The translations under genes and the position numbers were made by a program. Positions 7,682-16,796 of a DNA stretch of 64,000 nucleotides are shown here, one piece after another. Every line of letters starts with the position of its first letter. The first letter of the stretch is position 1. The stretch spans positions 248,001-312,000 of the forward strand of contig NZ_SHKS01000002.1 of assembly GCF_004217285.1 (NCBI RefSeq). Reading direction: 5' to 3'. This DNA comes from Streptomyces sp. BK239. GTDB lineage: Bacteria > Actinomycetota > Actinomycetes > Streptomycetales > Streptomycetaceae. A model generated the notes under the pieces. It worked only from the letters and a program-made list of their open reading frames with translations, searched no databases and was not told where the DNA came from.

Positions 7682-8199
7682 CCTCTACGGTGGTTCGCCC
7701 GATGGCGCTCGACGACTGTGAGCGGGTCTCCGGGATCCGGATCCGGGGCTGGCAGAGCGCCTACCGGGGACTGATGCCGCAGTCCCACCTCGACGCGCTC
7801 GACGTGGGCGAGGACGCCGAGCGGCGGCGCACCTGGTTCGCGCAGGCGGACGGCAGTGTGCGCAACCTGGTCGCGGAGCGGGACGGGCGCGTCGTCGGCT
7901 GGGCCGCCCACGGGGCGTACCGGGACGGCGAAGTGCGCACGGACGACGGCGAGTTGTACGCGATCTACGTCGACCCCGAGCACCACGGCGAGGGTCTGGG
8001 CCGGGCGCTGCTTGAGGCGTCCCTGCGGGGGTGTGCCGCCGACGGGCGCCGGCTGGTGCGGCTGTGGGTCCTCAAGGGGAACTCCCCCGCCCGCCGCTTC
8101 TACGAACGGGCGGGCTTCCACGCGGACGGCGCCGAGGAGCCCTTCGAGGTGGACGGCGTCGAGGTCCCGGAAGTCCGGTACACCAAGCCCCTGACGTGA
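7678..8199 (+). CDS. GNAT family N-acetyltransferase
   Basis: A 173-residue GCN5-related acetyltransferase. Motif A, the acetyl-CoA pyrophosphate-binding loop, is IYVDPEHHGEGLGRALLEA (residues about 99-117). Motif B follows with LVRLWVLKGNSPARRFYERAGF. The substrate, probably a small amine or protein N-terminus, cannot be predicted. It starts at a GTG that overlaps the RidA stop (GTGA), so the two genes are almost certainly translationally coupled. Confidence 0.85.
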   Translation: MTSTVVRPMALDDCERVSGIRIRGWQSAYRGLMPQSHLDALDVGEDAERRRTWFAQADGSVRNLVAERDGRVVGWAAHGAYRDGEVRTDDGELYAIYVDPEHHGEGLGRALLEASLRGCAADGRRLVRLWVLKGNSPARRFYERAGFHADGAEEPFEVDGVEVPEVRYTKPLT

Positions 8200-8239
8200 T
8201 GACCGTGCCCTGGTCGGACGCTCACGGTGCGACGGCCCC

Positions 8240-8815
8240 TCAGCGTTGCCGGGGGATGCGGGCCAGCGCGCCGGCCGCCGCCGCCGCGAGGGCCGGGTGG
8301 GCCAGCGCGTCGTTGAGGACGGGGCGGGCTCGTGTGTCGCCGAGGACGCCCAGTCCCTCCACGCACGCGAGGGCGACCCGGCGGTAGGGGTCGTGCGGGC
8401 GCAGCCGGCGTTCCAGGGTGGTGATCAGCGCGGGCACGGACTCGGGGGCGCGCAACTCCACCAGCAACCTGACCGGTTGCAGCGCGTAGGCGATCCGTAA
8501 CTCGTTGGTGGCGAGGGTGGCCGCCGCGCGGGCGGTGCGGGGGTCGCCGAGGCGGGCGAGCGCGTGCGCGGCGCCGGCGCAGCGCGGCGGATCGCGGTGG
8601 TTGAGCAGCAGGACGAGCGCCTCGAAGGCCCGCCGGTCGCCCGCGATCCCCAGCCGGAACGCGGCCAGTTCCCTCGCCCACAGCGGCTGCCCGGCGGCGG
8701 TGAGCACCGCGGCGAGCTCGTCGTGGTCACCGGTGCGCACGAGCCGCTCGAAGGCGGCATCGCCTCCCGACTCCTGCCGTAAGCGTTCCGTGAGCGATCG
8801 CAACTCCCCGTCCAT
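8240..8815 (-). CDS. HEAT-repeat domain protein
   Basis: A 191-residue all-helical protein with alternating Leu/Ala-rich helices and short turns typical of HEAT/armadillo-like repeats, for example AFEALVLLLNHRDPPRCAGA followed by ARLGDPRTARAAATLA. Such proteins are scaffolds without catalytic residues. It converges on the RidA-GNAT pair. The ATG at 8815 was chosen because upstream in-frame sequence (to 8932) is less repeat-like; no strong ribosome site is visible, so the start is uncertain. Confidence 0.7.
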   Translation of the reverse strand: MDGELRSLTERLRQESGGDAAFERLVRTGDHDELAAVLTAAGQPLWARELAAFRLGIAGDRRAFEALVLLLNHRDPPRCAGAAHALARLGDPRTARAAATLATNELRIAYALQPVRLLVELRAPESVPALITTLERRLRPHDPYRRVALACVEGLGVLGDTRARPVLNDALAHPALAAAAAGALARIPRQR

Positions 8816-9239
8816 GGAGGCGAGCTTAGGACCATCGGGCGGGCGCGTCGGGAGGTATGTCACAAAGTCGAGGTCTGGCGCGCTCGTTACCCGGCGGTTA
8901 AGCTCAGACGAGCGAGTTACCCACTCGCACAACCCGCTCGCGGTGGCCTGGTGACGCAGCCGCCGAGAGAGCAGTCGGTTCGGTACACAGGTACCTCAGG
9001 CGTGACCCGGCCCCGGGACAGGGCCGGCCGGTCATCACCGTTCCCTCGGGCGTGTGCGCGCCCCGAGCGACGGCCCCGGGCGTGTGCGCAGTGCCCTGAC
9101 AGGCGCTGACAGCCCGGCAACACCCGCATCCAGCACCTCTGTTCACGCACCGGTGCGCCACGGCCCGGCTCTCGGCAGGGCCTCCCCGGCGCACCCGGTC
9201 GCGCTTTTCAGTCGTCACCCTCTTCTCTGGAGTCCCGCG
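8816..9239. other. Intergenic region between HEAT-repeat and 3-hydroxyacyl-CoA dehydrogenase genes
   Basis: I see no gene in these 424 bases. The region must hold divergent promoters. A dyad GCGAGT-TACCC-ACTCGC (8922-8938) sits near the leftward gene; GTTACCC occurs inside it and again at 8885-8891, so a repressor site is possible. Closer to 9240 the sequence is GC-rich with no clear hairpin; GGAG about 11 bases before the start codon is the likely ribosome site of the right-hand gene. Confidence 0.4.
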
Positions 9240-11045
9240 ATGGCCACTCCCCTGTCCCACACCTCTCAGCCCTCCCTCCGCACGATCGCCGTGGTCGGTC
9301 TCGGCACCATGGGCGCCGGCATCACCGAAGTCCTCGCCAAGGCGGGCCGCGAGGTGATCGGCATCGACGTCGACGAGTCCCAGACGGCGCGCTGTGTCGC
9401 CGCCCTGGAGTCCGCCACCGCCCGCGCCGTGGAACGCGGCCGGCTGACCGAGCGGGAGCGTGCCGACGCCCTGGCCCGCCTCCGCACCTCCACCGATCTG
9501 CGCGACGCGGCCGACGCCGACCTGGTCATCGAGGTGGCGCCGGAGTCGTACGAGGTCAAGCAGCAGATCTTCCGGGAGCTGGACGGGATCGTGCGGCCCG
9601 AGACGATCCTCGCCACCGGCACCAACGCGCTGTCCGTGACCCGCCTCGCCGCCGACTCCGCCCGCCCCGAGCGCGTCCTCGGCCTGCACTTCTTCAACCC
9701 CGCCCCGGCGATGAAGCTCGTCGAGGTCGTCTCCTCCGTGCTGACCGCGCCGGCCGCCGTCACCGCCGTCACCGACCTCGCCCTGGACCTGGGCAAGGAG
9801 CCCGTCGCGGTCGGCGACCGCCCCGGCTTCGTCGCCGACGGGCTGCTGTTCGGCTACCTCAACCAGGCCGCCGCGATGTACGAGGCGCGGTACGCCTCCC
9901 GTGAGGACATCGACGCCGCGATGCGGCTGGGCTGCGGTCTGCCGATGGGCCCGCTCGCCCTGCTGGACCTGATCGGCGTCGACACCGCGCGCACGGTCCT
10001 GGAGGCCATGTACGCCGCCTCGCACGACCGGCTGCACGCCCCCGCGCCCATCCTCAAGCAGCTCAGCGAGGCCGGTCTCACCGGCCGCAAGGCGGGCCGC
10101 GGCTTCTACACCTACGAGGCCCCGGGCGGCGCGACCGTCGTCGCCGACGCCCTCACGCCGGTGACCGGCGGCACCGGGACCCCCGGCCGTGCGGTGCGCT
10201 CCGTCGGCGTCGCCGGGTCCGGCACGATGGCCTCCGGCATCGCCGAGGTGTTCGCCAAGGCGGGCTTCGACGTCGTCCTAGCCGCCCGAAGCGAGGAGAA
10301 GGCGCAGGTCGCCAAGGCGCGGATCGGCAAGTCGCTGTCCCGTTCCGTCGACAAGGGCAGGATGACGGCCGAGGCCGCCGCGCAGACCCTGGAGCGCGTC
10401 ACCCCGGCCGGTTCCTACGACGCCTTCGCCGACGTCGACCTGGCGGTCGAGGCGGTCGCCGAGGACCTGGAGATCAAGCGGCAGCTGTTCGCGACGCTGG
10501 ACAAGGTGTGCAGGCCGGGCGCCGTCCTCGCGACGACGACGTCGTCGCTGCCGGTGGTCGCGCTGGCGCGTGCCACCTCGCGGCCGCAGGACGTGATCGG
10601 CATGCACTTCTTCAACCCGGCGCCGGCGATGAAGCTGGTCGAGGTGGTCCGCACGGTGCTGACCGGCGAGGACGTCCACGCCACGGTGCACGAGGTGTGC
10701 GGCCGGATCAGGAAGCACGCCGTGGACTGCGGCGACCGGGCCGGGTTCATCGTGAACGCCCTGCTGTTCCCGTACCTCAACAACGCGATCAAGATGGTCG
10801 AGGAGCACTACGCGACCCTGGACGACATCGACGCCGCGATGAAGCTGGGCGGCGGCTACCCGATGGGCCCGTTCGAACTGCTCGACGTGGTCGGTCTGGA
10901 CGTCTCCCTGGCCATCGAGAAGGTGCTGCACCGCGAGTTCCGCGACCCGGGGCTGGCCCCGGCGCCGCTGCTGGAGCACCTGGTGGCCGCGGGCTGCCTC
11001 GGCCGCAAGACCGGCCGCGGCTTCCGCGAACATGCCCGCCGCTGA
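9240..11045 (+). CDS. 3-hydroxyacyl-CoA dehydrogenase, two fused complete modules
   Basis: A 601-residue protein made of two 3-hydroxybutyryl-CoA dehydrogenase-type units in tandem. Module 1 (about 14-300) has the NAD-binding GLGTMGAG (20-27) and catalytic-region HFFNPAPAMKL (His150). Module 2 (about 318-601) has GSGTMASG and a second HFFNPAPAMKL (His456). Single-module enzymes are about 280-290 residues, so this is a duplication-fusion. The likely reaction is acetoacetyl-CoA to 3-hydroxybutyryl-CoA or the reverse, feeding crotonyl-CoA to the carboxylase/reductase encoded downstream. GGAG precedes the ATG by about 11 bases. It reads toward the TetR-family gene, from which a hairpin separates it. 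Confidence 0.9.
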   Translation: MATPLSHTSQPSLRTIAVVGLGTMGAGITEVLAKAGREVIGIDVDESQTARCVAALESATARAVERGRLTERERADALARLRTSTDLRDAADADLVIEVAPESYEVKQQIFRELDGIVRPETILATGTNALSVTRLAADSARPERVLGLHFFNPAPAMKLVEVVSSVLTAPAAVTAVTDLALDLGKEPVAVGDRPGFVADGLLFGYLNQAAAMYEARYASREDIDAAMRLGCGLPMGPLALLDLIGVDTARTVLEAMYAASHDRLHAPAPILKQLSEAGLTGRKAGRGFYTYEAPGGATVVADALTPVTGGTGTPGRAVRSVGVAGSGTMASGIAEVFAKAGFDVVLAARSEEKAQVAKARIGKSLSRSVDKGRMTAEAAAQTLERVTPAGSYDAFADVDLAVEAVAEDLEIKRQLFATLDKVCRPGAVLATTTSSLPVVALARATSRPQDVIGMHFFNPAPAMKLVEVVRTVLTGEDVHATVHEVCGRIRKHAVDCGDRAGFIVNALLFPYLNNAIKMVEEHYATLDDIDAAMKLGGGYPMGPFELLDVVGLDVSLAIEKVLHREFRDPGLAPAPLLEHLVAAGCLGRKTGRGFREHARR

Positions 11046-11109
11046 CGGCGCCGGGGACCGGCCGCGGGCCGGAGAGGACTGGGGCGGGCTGCTGGACCCG
11101 GCGGCCCCC

Positions 11110-11140
11110 CTCCCGCCCGCCCCGGCCTGGGCGGGGGGAG
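11110..11140 (+). terminator. GC-rich hairpin after the 3-hydroxyacyl-CoA dehydrogenase gene
   Basis: CTCCCGCCCGCCC (11110-11122) can pair with GGGCGGGGGGAG (11129-11140) with one bulge, 65 bp after the stop codon and 57 bp before the next start. It probably weakens or ends transcription into the regulator gene. Confidence 0.5.
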
Positions 11141-11196
11141 CCCGCCGGCCTCGCGGACCGGCGCACCGAGCTGCGCGCATGCAGTACGTTCAGGGC

Positions 11197-12018
11197 ATGC
11201 CCCAGCCCGCCAAGTCCTCACGTACCTCAGCTCCGACCGAAGCCCCGGACAGCCCCGCGGGCAGCCGCGCGGCGGCCCAGCGGCTCAAGATGCGCCGGGA
11301 ACTCGCGGCCGCGGCCATGGAGTTGTTCGCGACGAAGGGGTACGAGGCGACCACCGTCGACGAGATCGCGGCCCGGGCCGGCGTCGCCCGCCGCACGTTC
11401 TTCCGCCACTTCCGCTCCAAGGAAGAGGCGATCTTCCCGGACCACGACGACACCCTGATCCGCGCCGAGGCGGTGCTGAACGCGGCGCCCGCGCACGAGC
11501 ATCCGCTGGACACGGTGTGCCGGGGCATCAAGGAGGTCATGAAGATGTACGCGGCGCGGCCGGAGATCTCGGTCGCCCGCTACAAGCTCACCCGCGAGGT
11601 GCCCACCCTGCGCGAGGCGGAGATCGCCTCGGTGGCCCGCTACGAGCGCCTCTTCACCCGTTACCTCCTCGGGCACTTCGACGAGCACGCGCACGACGAC
11701 GACGCCAACGACGACCCGCTGCTGGCGGAGGTGGCCGCGTCGGCCGTGGTCACCGCGCACAACCACGTGCTGCGGCGCTGGCTGAGAGCCGGCGGCCAGG
11801 GCGAGGTGGAGGCGCAGCTCGACCACGCCTTCGCGATCGTCCGCAAGACGTTCGGCACGGGCATCGGGGCCGGGCGCGTGGGCGCCGCGGCCGGCGCCTC
11901 GACCCCGGCGTCGGCGGCGGTGTCCGCGCACGGTGAGGTGCTGGTGACGGTGGCGCGGACGGACGCGCCGCTGGACGAGGTGATGCGGACCATCGAGCAG
12001 GCGCTCAAGGAGCGCTGA
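11197..12018 (+). CDS. TetR family transcriptional regulator next to the ethylmalonyl-CoA operon
   Basis: A 273-residue regulator. The helix-turn-helix lies near residues 35-80 (ELFATKGYEATTVDEIAARA followed by VARRTFFRHFRSKEEAI), a clear TetR N-terminal domain. The remainder is a helical ligand-binding domain with an unusual acidic HDDDANDDP loop and an Ala-rich tail. It sits immediately upstream of ccr and just after the 3-hydroxyacyl-CoA dehydrogenase, so it is the best candidate regulator of acetyl-CoA assimilation here, probably sensing an acyl-CoA (inference). The start at 11197 is chosen over an ATG at 11179; neither has a strong ribosome site. A strong terminator follows. Confidence 0.82.
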   Translation: MPQPAKSSRTSAPTEAPDSPAGSRAAAQRLKMRRELAAAAMELFATKGYEATTVDEIAARAGVARRTFFRHFRSKEEAIFPDHDDTLIRAEAVLNAAPAHEHPLDTVCRGIKEVMKMYAARPEISVARYKLTREVPTLREAEIASVARYERLFTRYLLGHFDEHAHDDDANDDPLLAEVAASAVVTAHNHVLRRWLRAGGQGEVEAQLDHAFAIVRKTFGTGIGAGRVGAAAGASTPASAAVSAHGEVLVTVARTDAPLDEVMRTIEQALKER

Positions 12019-12050
12019 ACAGCCCTCACGAGCCCTGCGGCACTGTGATG

Positions 12051-12077
12051 ACGGCCACCCGACCGGGTGGCCGTTTT
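12051..12077 (+). terminator. Rho-independent terminator of the TetR-family gene
   Basis: ACGGCCACCC-GACC-GGGTGGCCGT is a perfect 10-bp stem with a tetraloop, followed by TTT. It separates the regulator from the ccr promoter region. Confidence 0.9.
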
Positions 12078-12172
12078 GGCATGTCAGAGGCCGTTTTCGC
12101 GCGGATTCACGAGCCCGTTCGATCGATCATCGCTCATTTGTGACGTAAAGATTTCAGCTGAGTGGAAGTTCT

Positions 12173-12214
12173 GGCACTCAGTGCCTTGCGAGGTGACACG
12201 CGGTGTCATACGTT
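12173..12214 (+). promoter_or_regulatory. Promoter with two dyads upstream of ccr
   Basis: A possible -35 TTGCGA (12186-12191) and -10 TACGTT (12209-12214) have a 17-base spacer. A perfect 15-base dyad, TGACACGCGGTGTCA (12194-12208), fills that spacer, and a second dyad, GGCACT-C-AGTGCC (12173-12185), abuts the -35. A protein on either site would overlap polymerase. The adjacent TetR-family regulator is the obvious candidate. A leader of roughly 220 bases would then precede the ccr start; I see no convincing riboswitch in it. The intergenic stretch 12078-12441 holds no other gene. Confidence 0.6.
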
Positions 12215-12441
12215 GAAGGAGTCCGGGCGGCCGGCGTGCAGAGACCTTTCGTACGTCGGCTGTCCCCGCAAGCCCACGGCTTGCGCGCCCGGACGCCTGC
12301 GTCACAGGCACCCTCCCGCGCCACAAAGCGCTGCCGAACAGCACCACCGAGCCGAACCGACGGCACACACCCATCCCTCAGCAGCACCGACGTAACCATC
12401 GGCGCCCCTCCCTCAGGGCGCTCACCGCCGGAGGCAACACC

Positions 12442-13785
12442 GTGACCGTGAAGGACATCCTGGCCGCGATCCAGTCGCCCGACTCCACGTCGGCGGACTT
12501 CGCCGCCCTCCAGCTCCCCGAGTCGTACCGCGCGATCACCGTGCACAAGGACGAGACCGAGATGTTCGCGGGCCTCGAGACCCGCGACAAGGACCCGCGC
12601 AAGTCGATCCACCTCGACGAGGTGCCGCTGCCGGAGCTCGGCCCCGGCGAGGCCCTGGTGGCCGTCATGGCCTCCTCGGTCAACTACAACTCCGTGTGGA
12701 CGTCGATCTTCGAACCGCTGTCGACGTTCGGCTTCCTGGAGCGCTACGGCCGCACCAACGAGCTGGCCAAGCGCCACGACCTGCCGTACCACATCATCGG
12801 CTCCGACCTCGCGGGCGTCGTCCTGCGCACCGGCCCCGGCGTCAACGCCTGGAAGCCCGGCGACGAGGTCGTCGCGCACTGCCTCTCCGTGGAGCTGGAG
12901 TCCTCGGACGGCCACAACGACACGATGCTCGACCCGGAGCAGCGCATCTGGGGCTTCGAGACCAACTTCGGCGGCCTCGCGGAGATCGCGCTCGTCAAGT
13001 CCAACCAGCTGATGCCCAAGCCGGACCACCTCAGCTGGGAGGAGGCCGCCGCCCCGGGCCTGGTCAACTCCACCGCCTACCGCCAGCTGGTCTCCCGCAA
13101 CGGCGCCGGCATGAAGCAGGGCGACAACGTCCTGATCTGGGGCGCGAGCGGCGGCCTCGGCAGCTACGCCACCCAGTTCGCGCTGGCCGGCGGCGCCAAC
13201 CCGATCTGCGTCGTCTCCAGCGAGCAGAAGGCCGACATCTGCCGGTCCATGGGCGCCGACGCGATCATCGACCGCAACGCCGAGGGCTACAAGTTCTGGA
13301 AGGACGAGCAGACCCAGGACCCCAAGGAGTGGAAGCGCTTCGGCAAGCGCATCCGCGAGCTCACCGGCGGCGAGGACATCGACATCGTCTTCGAGCACCC
13401 CGGCCGCGAGACCTTCGGCGCGAGCGTCTTCGTCACCCGCAAGGGCGGCACCATCACCACCTGCGCCTCGACCTCGGGCTACATGCACGAGTACGACAAC
13501 CGCTACCTGTGGATGTCCCTGAAGCGCATCATCGGCTCGCACTTCGCCAACTACCGCGAGGCCTGGGAGGCCAACCGGCTGATCGCCAAGGGCAAGATCC
13601 ACCCGACGCTGTCGAAGGTGTACTCCCTCGAGGACACCGGCCAGGCGGCCTACGACGTGCACCGCAACCTCCACCAGGGCAAGGTCGGCGTGCTCGCGCT
13701 GGCCCCCGAGGAGGGCCTGGGCGTGCGCGACCACGAGAAGCGCGCCAAGCACATCGACGCCATCAACCGCTTCCGGAACATCTGA
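12442..13785 (+). CDS. ccr: Crotonyl-CoA carboxylase/reductase
   Basis: A 447-residue medium-chain dehydrogenase/reductase family enzyme. It performs NADPH-dependent reductive carboxylation of crotonyl-CoA to ethylmalonyl-CoA, the key step of the ethylmalonyl-CoA pathway, and also supplies extender units for polyketides. Diagnostic stretches are VMASSVNYNSVWTSIFEP near residue 75, IIGSDLAGVVLRTGPGVN, the nucleotide-binding LIWGASGGLGSYATQFA (about 232-248), and FEHPGRETFGASVFV. Length matches characterised Streptomyces Ccr proteins. It starts at a GTG with CGGAGG a few bases upstream and is followed 8 bp later by ecm, so it heads an operon. Confidence 0.97.
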   Translation: MTVKDILAAIQSPDSTSADFAALQLPESYRAITVHKDETEMFAGLETRDKDPRKSIHLDEVPLPELGPGEALVAVMASSVNYNSVWTSIFEPLSTFGFLERYGRTNELAKRHDLPYHIIGSDLAGVVLRTGPGVNAWKPGDEVVAHCLSVELESSDGHNDTMLDPEQRIWGFETNFGGLAEIALVKSNQLMPKPDHLSWEEAAAPGLVNSTAYRQLVSRNGAGMKQGDNVLIWGASGGLGSYATQFALAGGANPICVVSSEQKADICRSMGADAIIDRNAEGYKFWKDEQTQDPKEWKRFGKRIRELTGGEDIDIVFEHPGRETFGASVFVTRKGGTITTCASTSGYMHEYDNRYLWMSLKRIIGSHFANYREAWEANRLIAKGKIHPTLSKVYSLEDTGQAAYDVHRNLHQGKVGVLALAPEEGLGVRDHEKRAKHIDAINRFRNI

Positions 13786-13793
13786 GGTCGTCC

Positions 13794-15821
13794 ATGAGTG
13801 AGCGTCAGAAGGACCGGCCGTGGCTCATGCGCACGTACGCCGGTCACTCCACGGCCGAGGCGTCCAACGAGCTGTACCGGCGCAACCTCGCCAAGGGTCA
13901 GACGGGTCTGTCGGTCGCCTTCGACCTGCCGACCCAGACCGGCTACGACTCCGACCACATCCTCGCCCGCGGCGAGGTCGGCCGGGTCGGCGTGCCGGTC
14001 GCGCACCTCGGTGACATGCGGCGGCTGTTCCAGGACATCCCCCTGGAGCAGATGAACACCTCGATGACGATCAACGCCACGGCCATGTGGCTGCTGGCGC
14101 TCTACCAGGTCGTCGCCGAGGAGCAGGGTGCGGACGTCACCCGGCTCCAGGGCACGACCCAGAACGACATCGTCAAGGAGTACCTGTCCCGGGGGACCCA
14201 CGTGTTCCCCCCGGGGCCGAGCCTCCGGCTGACGACGGACATGATCGCGTACACGGTCTCCCACATGCCGAAGTGGAACCCGATCAACATCTGCAGTTAC
14301 CACCTGCAGGAGGCCGGGGCCACGCCGGTCCAGGAGATCGCGTACGCGATGTCCACCGCCGTCGCCGTCCTGGACGCCGTGCGCGACAGCGGCCAGGTGC
14401 CGCAGGAGCGCATGGGCGACGTCGTCGGGCGGATCTCGTTCTTCGTCAACGCGGGCGTCCGCTTCGTCGAGGAGATGTGCAAGATGCGCGCCTTCGGCCG
14501 CATCTGGGACAAGATCACGCTGGAGCGGTACGGCATCCAGGACCCCAAGCACCGCCGCTTCCGCTACGGCGTCCAGGTCAACTCCCTCGGTCTGACCGAG
14601 GCGCAGCCGGAGAACAACGTCCAGCGGATCGTGCTGGAGATGCTGGCGGTGACGCTGTCCAAGGACGCCCGCGCGCGTGCCGTGCAGCTGCCCGCCTGGA
14701 ACGAGGCGCTGGGGCTGCCCCGGCCCTGGGACCAGCAGTGGTCGCTGCGCATCCAGCAGGTTCTGGCGCACGAGAGCGACCTGCTGGAGTACGAGGACAT
14801 CTTCGAGGGCTCGCACGTCGTCGAGGCGAAGGTGGCGAAGCTGGTCGAGGAGTCCCTCGCGGAGATCGAGCGGATCCAGGAGATGGGCGGCGCGATGGCC
14901 GCCGTCGAGTCGGGCTACCTCAAGTCGCAGCTCGTCTCCTCGCACGCCGAGCGCCGGGCCCGGATCGAGTCGGGCCAGGAGAAGATCGTCGGCGTCAACA
15001 TCTTCGAGACGACCGAGCCGAACCCGCTGACCGCCGACCTGGACACCGCGATCCAGACGGTCGACCCCGCGGTCGAGGCCCAGGTCATCGCCTCACTGCG
15101 GAACTGGCGCGACACCCGCTACCAGCCCCCCTTCAACCACCCGCGCCCGTGCAAGGCGCTGGAGAAGCTGAAGGAGGCCGCCAAGGGCACCGCCAACCTC
15201 ATGGAGGCCACCCTGGAGTGCGCCCGCGCCGGCGTCACCACCGGTGAGTGGGCCGGGGCCCTGCGCGAGGTGTTCGGGGAGTTCCGGGCGCCGACCGGGG
15301 TCTCCTCGGCGCCGGTCGCCGTCCCCGCCGAGGAGGGCTCGGCCATGTCCGAGGTGCGCCGCAAGGTCGACCTCACGGCCAAGGACCTCGGCGTGGGCAA
15401 GCTGCGCTTCCTGGTCGGCAAGCCGGGTCTGGACGGCCACTCCAACGGCGCCGAGCAGATCGCCGTGCGCGCCCGCGACGCCGGCTTCGAGGTCGTCTAC
15501 CAGGGCATCCGGCTCACCCCGGAGCAGATCGTGGACGCGGCCCTCGCCGAGGACGTGCACGCGGTCGGCCTGTCGATCCTGTCCGGCTCGCACGCCCAGC
15601 TGGTCCCGGACGTACTCGAACGGCTGCGTGTGGCCGGTGCCACAGACATCCCCGTGATCGCCGGTGGCATCATCCCGAACGGGGACGCCGAGCAGCTCCG
15701 GGCAGCCGGAGTGGCCGCGGTGTTCACCCCGAAGGACTTCGACATCACCGGAATCATCGGCCGCATCGTCGACGAGATCCGCAAAGCGAACAAGCTCGAC
15801 CCACTGGAGGTCCCCGCATGA
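13794..15821 (+). CDS. ecm: Ethylmalonyl-CoA mutase (MeaA-like), adenosylcobalamin-dependent
   Basis: A 675-residue mutase. Residues 1-520 form the acyl-CoA mutase barrel (RPWLMRTYAGHSTAEASNEL, then GLSVAFDLPTQTGYDSDH). A linker leads to a cobalamin-binding domain (about 540-675) with the lower-ligand motif DGHSNG (His549), the SILSGSH loop and AGGIIP. Unlike methylmalonyl-CoA mutase it is encoded as one chain of this length next to ccr, which identifies it as ethylmalonyl-CoA mutase, converting (2R)-ethylmalonyl-CoA to methylsuccinyl-CoA. The stop overlaps the start of the malyl-CoA lyase gene (ATGA at 15818), indicating coupled translation. Confidence 0.95.
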   Translation: MSERQKDRPWLMRTYAGHSTAEASNELYRRNLAKGQTGLSVAFDLPTQTGYDSDHILARGEVGRVGVPVAHLGDMRRLFQDIPLEQMNTSMTINATAMWLLALYQVVAEEQGADVTRLQGTTQNDIVKEYLSRGTHVFPPGPSLRLTTDMIAYTVSHMPKWNPINICSYHLQEAGATPVQEIAYAMSTAVAVLDAVRDSGQVPQERMGDVVGRISFFVNAGVRFVEEMCKMRAFGRIWDKITLERYGIQDPKHRRFRYGVQVNSLGLTEAQPENNVQRIVLEMLAVTLSKDARARAVQLPAWNEALGLPRPWDQQWSLRIQQVLAHESDLLEYEDIFEGSHVVEAKVAKLVEESLAEIERIQEMGGAMAAVESGYLKSQLVSSHAERRARIESGQEKIVGVNIFETTEPNPLTADLDTAIQTVDPAVEAQVIASLRNWRDTRYQPPFNHPRPCKALEKLKEAAKGTANLMEATLECARAGVTTGEWAGALREVFGEFRAPTGVSSAPVAVPAEEGSAMSEVRRKVDLTAKDLGVGKLRFLVGKPGLDGHSNGAEQIAVRARDAGFEVVYQGIRLTPEQIVDAALAEDVHAVGLSILSGSHAQLVPDVLERLRVAGATDIPVIAGGIIPNGDAEQLRAAGVAAVFTPKDFDITGIIGRIVDEIRKANKLDPLEVPA

Positions 15822-16780
15822 CGACCGTCAACCGCCTTCGCCCCCGGCGTTCGTGTCTGGCCGTACCGGGCTCGAACCCCCGCTTCCTGGAGAAGGCGCA
15901 GGGCCTCCCGGCGGACCAGGTCTTCCTCGACCTGGAGGACGCGTGCGCGCCGCTCGCCAAGCCCGAGGCGCGGCACACCATCGTCAAGTTCCTCAACGAG
16001 GGCGACTGGACGGGCAAGACGAGGGTCGTGCGGGTCAACGACTGGACGACCGAGTGGACGTACCGTGACGTCGTCACCGTCGTCGAGGGCGCCGGCCAGA
16101 ACCTCGACTGCATCATGCTGCCGAAGGTGCAGTCGGCCCAGCAGATCGTCGCCCTGGACCTGCTGCTGACGCAGATCGAGAAGACGATGGGCTTCGAGGT
16201 CGGCAAGATCGGCATCGAGGCGCAGATCGAGAACGCGCAGGGCCTGAACAACGTCAACGAGATCGCGACCGCGTCCCAGCGCGTCGAGACGATCATCTTC
16301 GGCCCGGCCGACTTCATGGCCTCCATCAACATGAAGTCGCTGGTCGTGGGCGAGCAGCCGCCCGGCTACCCGGCGGACGCCTACCACTACATCCTGATGA
16401 AGATCCTGATGGCCGCCCGTGCCAACAACCTCCAGGCGATCGACGGCCCCTACCTGCAGATCCGCAACGTCGACGGCTACCGCGAGGTCGCCCAGCGCGC
16501 CGCCGCGCTCGGCTTCGACGGCAAGTGGGTGCTGCACCCGGGCCAGGTCGAGGCGTCCAACGAGATCTTCTCGCCGTCGCAGGAGGACTACGACCACGCC
16601 GAGCTGATCCTGGACGCGTACGACTACTACACGTCCGAGGCGGGCGGCAAGAAGGGCTCGGCGATGCTCGGCGACGAGATGATCGACGAGGCCAGCCGCA
16701 AGATGGCGCTCGTCATCTCCGGCAAGGGCCGCGCGGCCGGCATGCAGCGCACCAGCAAGTTCGAGATCCCCACCGACTAG
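15818..16780 (+). CDS. mcl: L-malyl-CoA/beta-methylmalyl-CoA lyase (HpcH/HpaI, CitE-like)
   Basis: A 320-residue TIM-barrel lyase. RRSCLAVPGSNPRFLEKA at the N-terminus and DQVFLDLEDACAPLAK are CitE-like signatures (Glu and Asp bind Mg2+). IIFGPADFMASI and the C-terminal WVLHPGQVEASNEIF complete the active site. In the ethylmalonyl-CoA pathway it cleaves beta-methylmalyl-CoA to glyoxylate plus propionyl-CoA and can also act on malyl-CoA. It overlaps ecm by 4 bases and is followed 16 bp later by the hydratase gene. Specificity is inferred from the operon. Confidence 0.92.
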   Translation: MTTVNRLRPRRSCLAVPGSNPRFLEKAQGLPADQVFLDLEDACAPLAKPEARHTIVKFLNEGDWTGKTRVVRVNDWTTEWTYRDVVTVVEGAGQNLDCIMLPKVQSAQQIVALDLLLTQIEKTMGFEVGKIGIEAQIENAQGLNNVNEIATASQRVETIIFGPADFMASINMKSLVVGEQPPGYPADAYHYILMKILMAARANNLQAIDGPYLQIRNVDGYREVAQRAAALGFDGKWVLHPGQVEASNEIFSPSQEDYDHAELILDAYDYYTSEAGGKKGSAMLGDEMIDEASRKMALVISGKGRAAGMQRTSKFEIPTD

Positions 16781-16796
16781 AAGGGCGCTGAGCGCG

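Noticed and set aside
12215..12441. Riboswitch in the ccr leader
   Set aside because: The leader is long, but I could find no cobalamin-type or other recognisable conserved boxes.
12696..15821. 1041-codon frame reading into ecm
   Set aside because: The first 366 codons are a shadow of ccr; the mutase starts at 13794.
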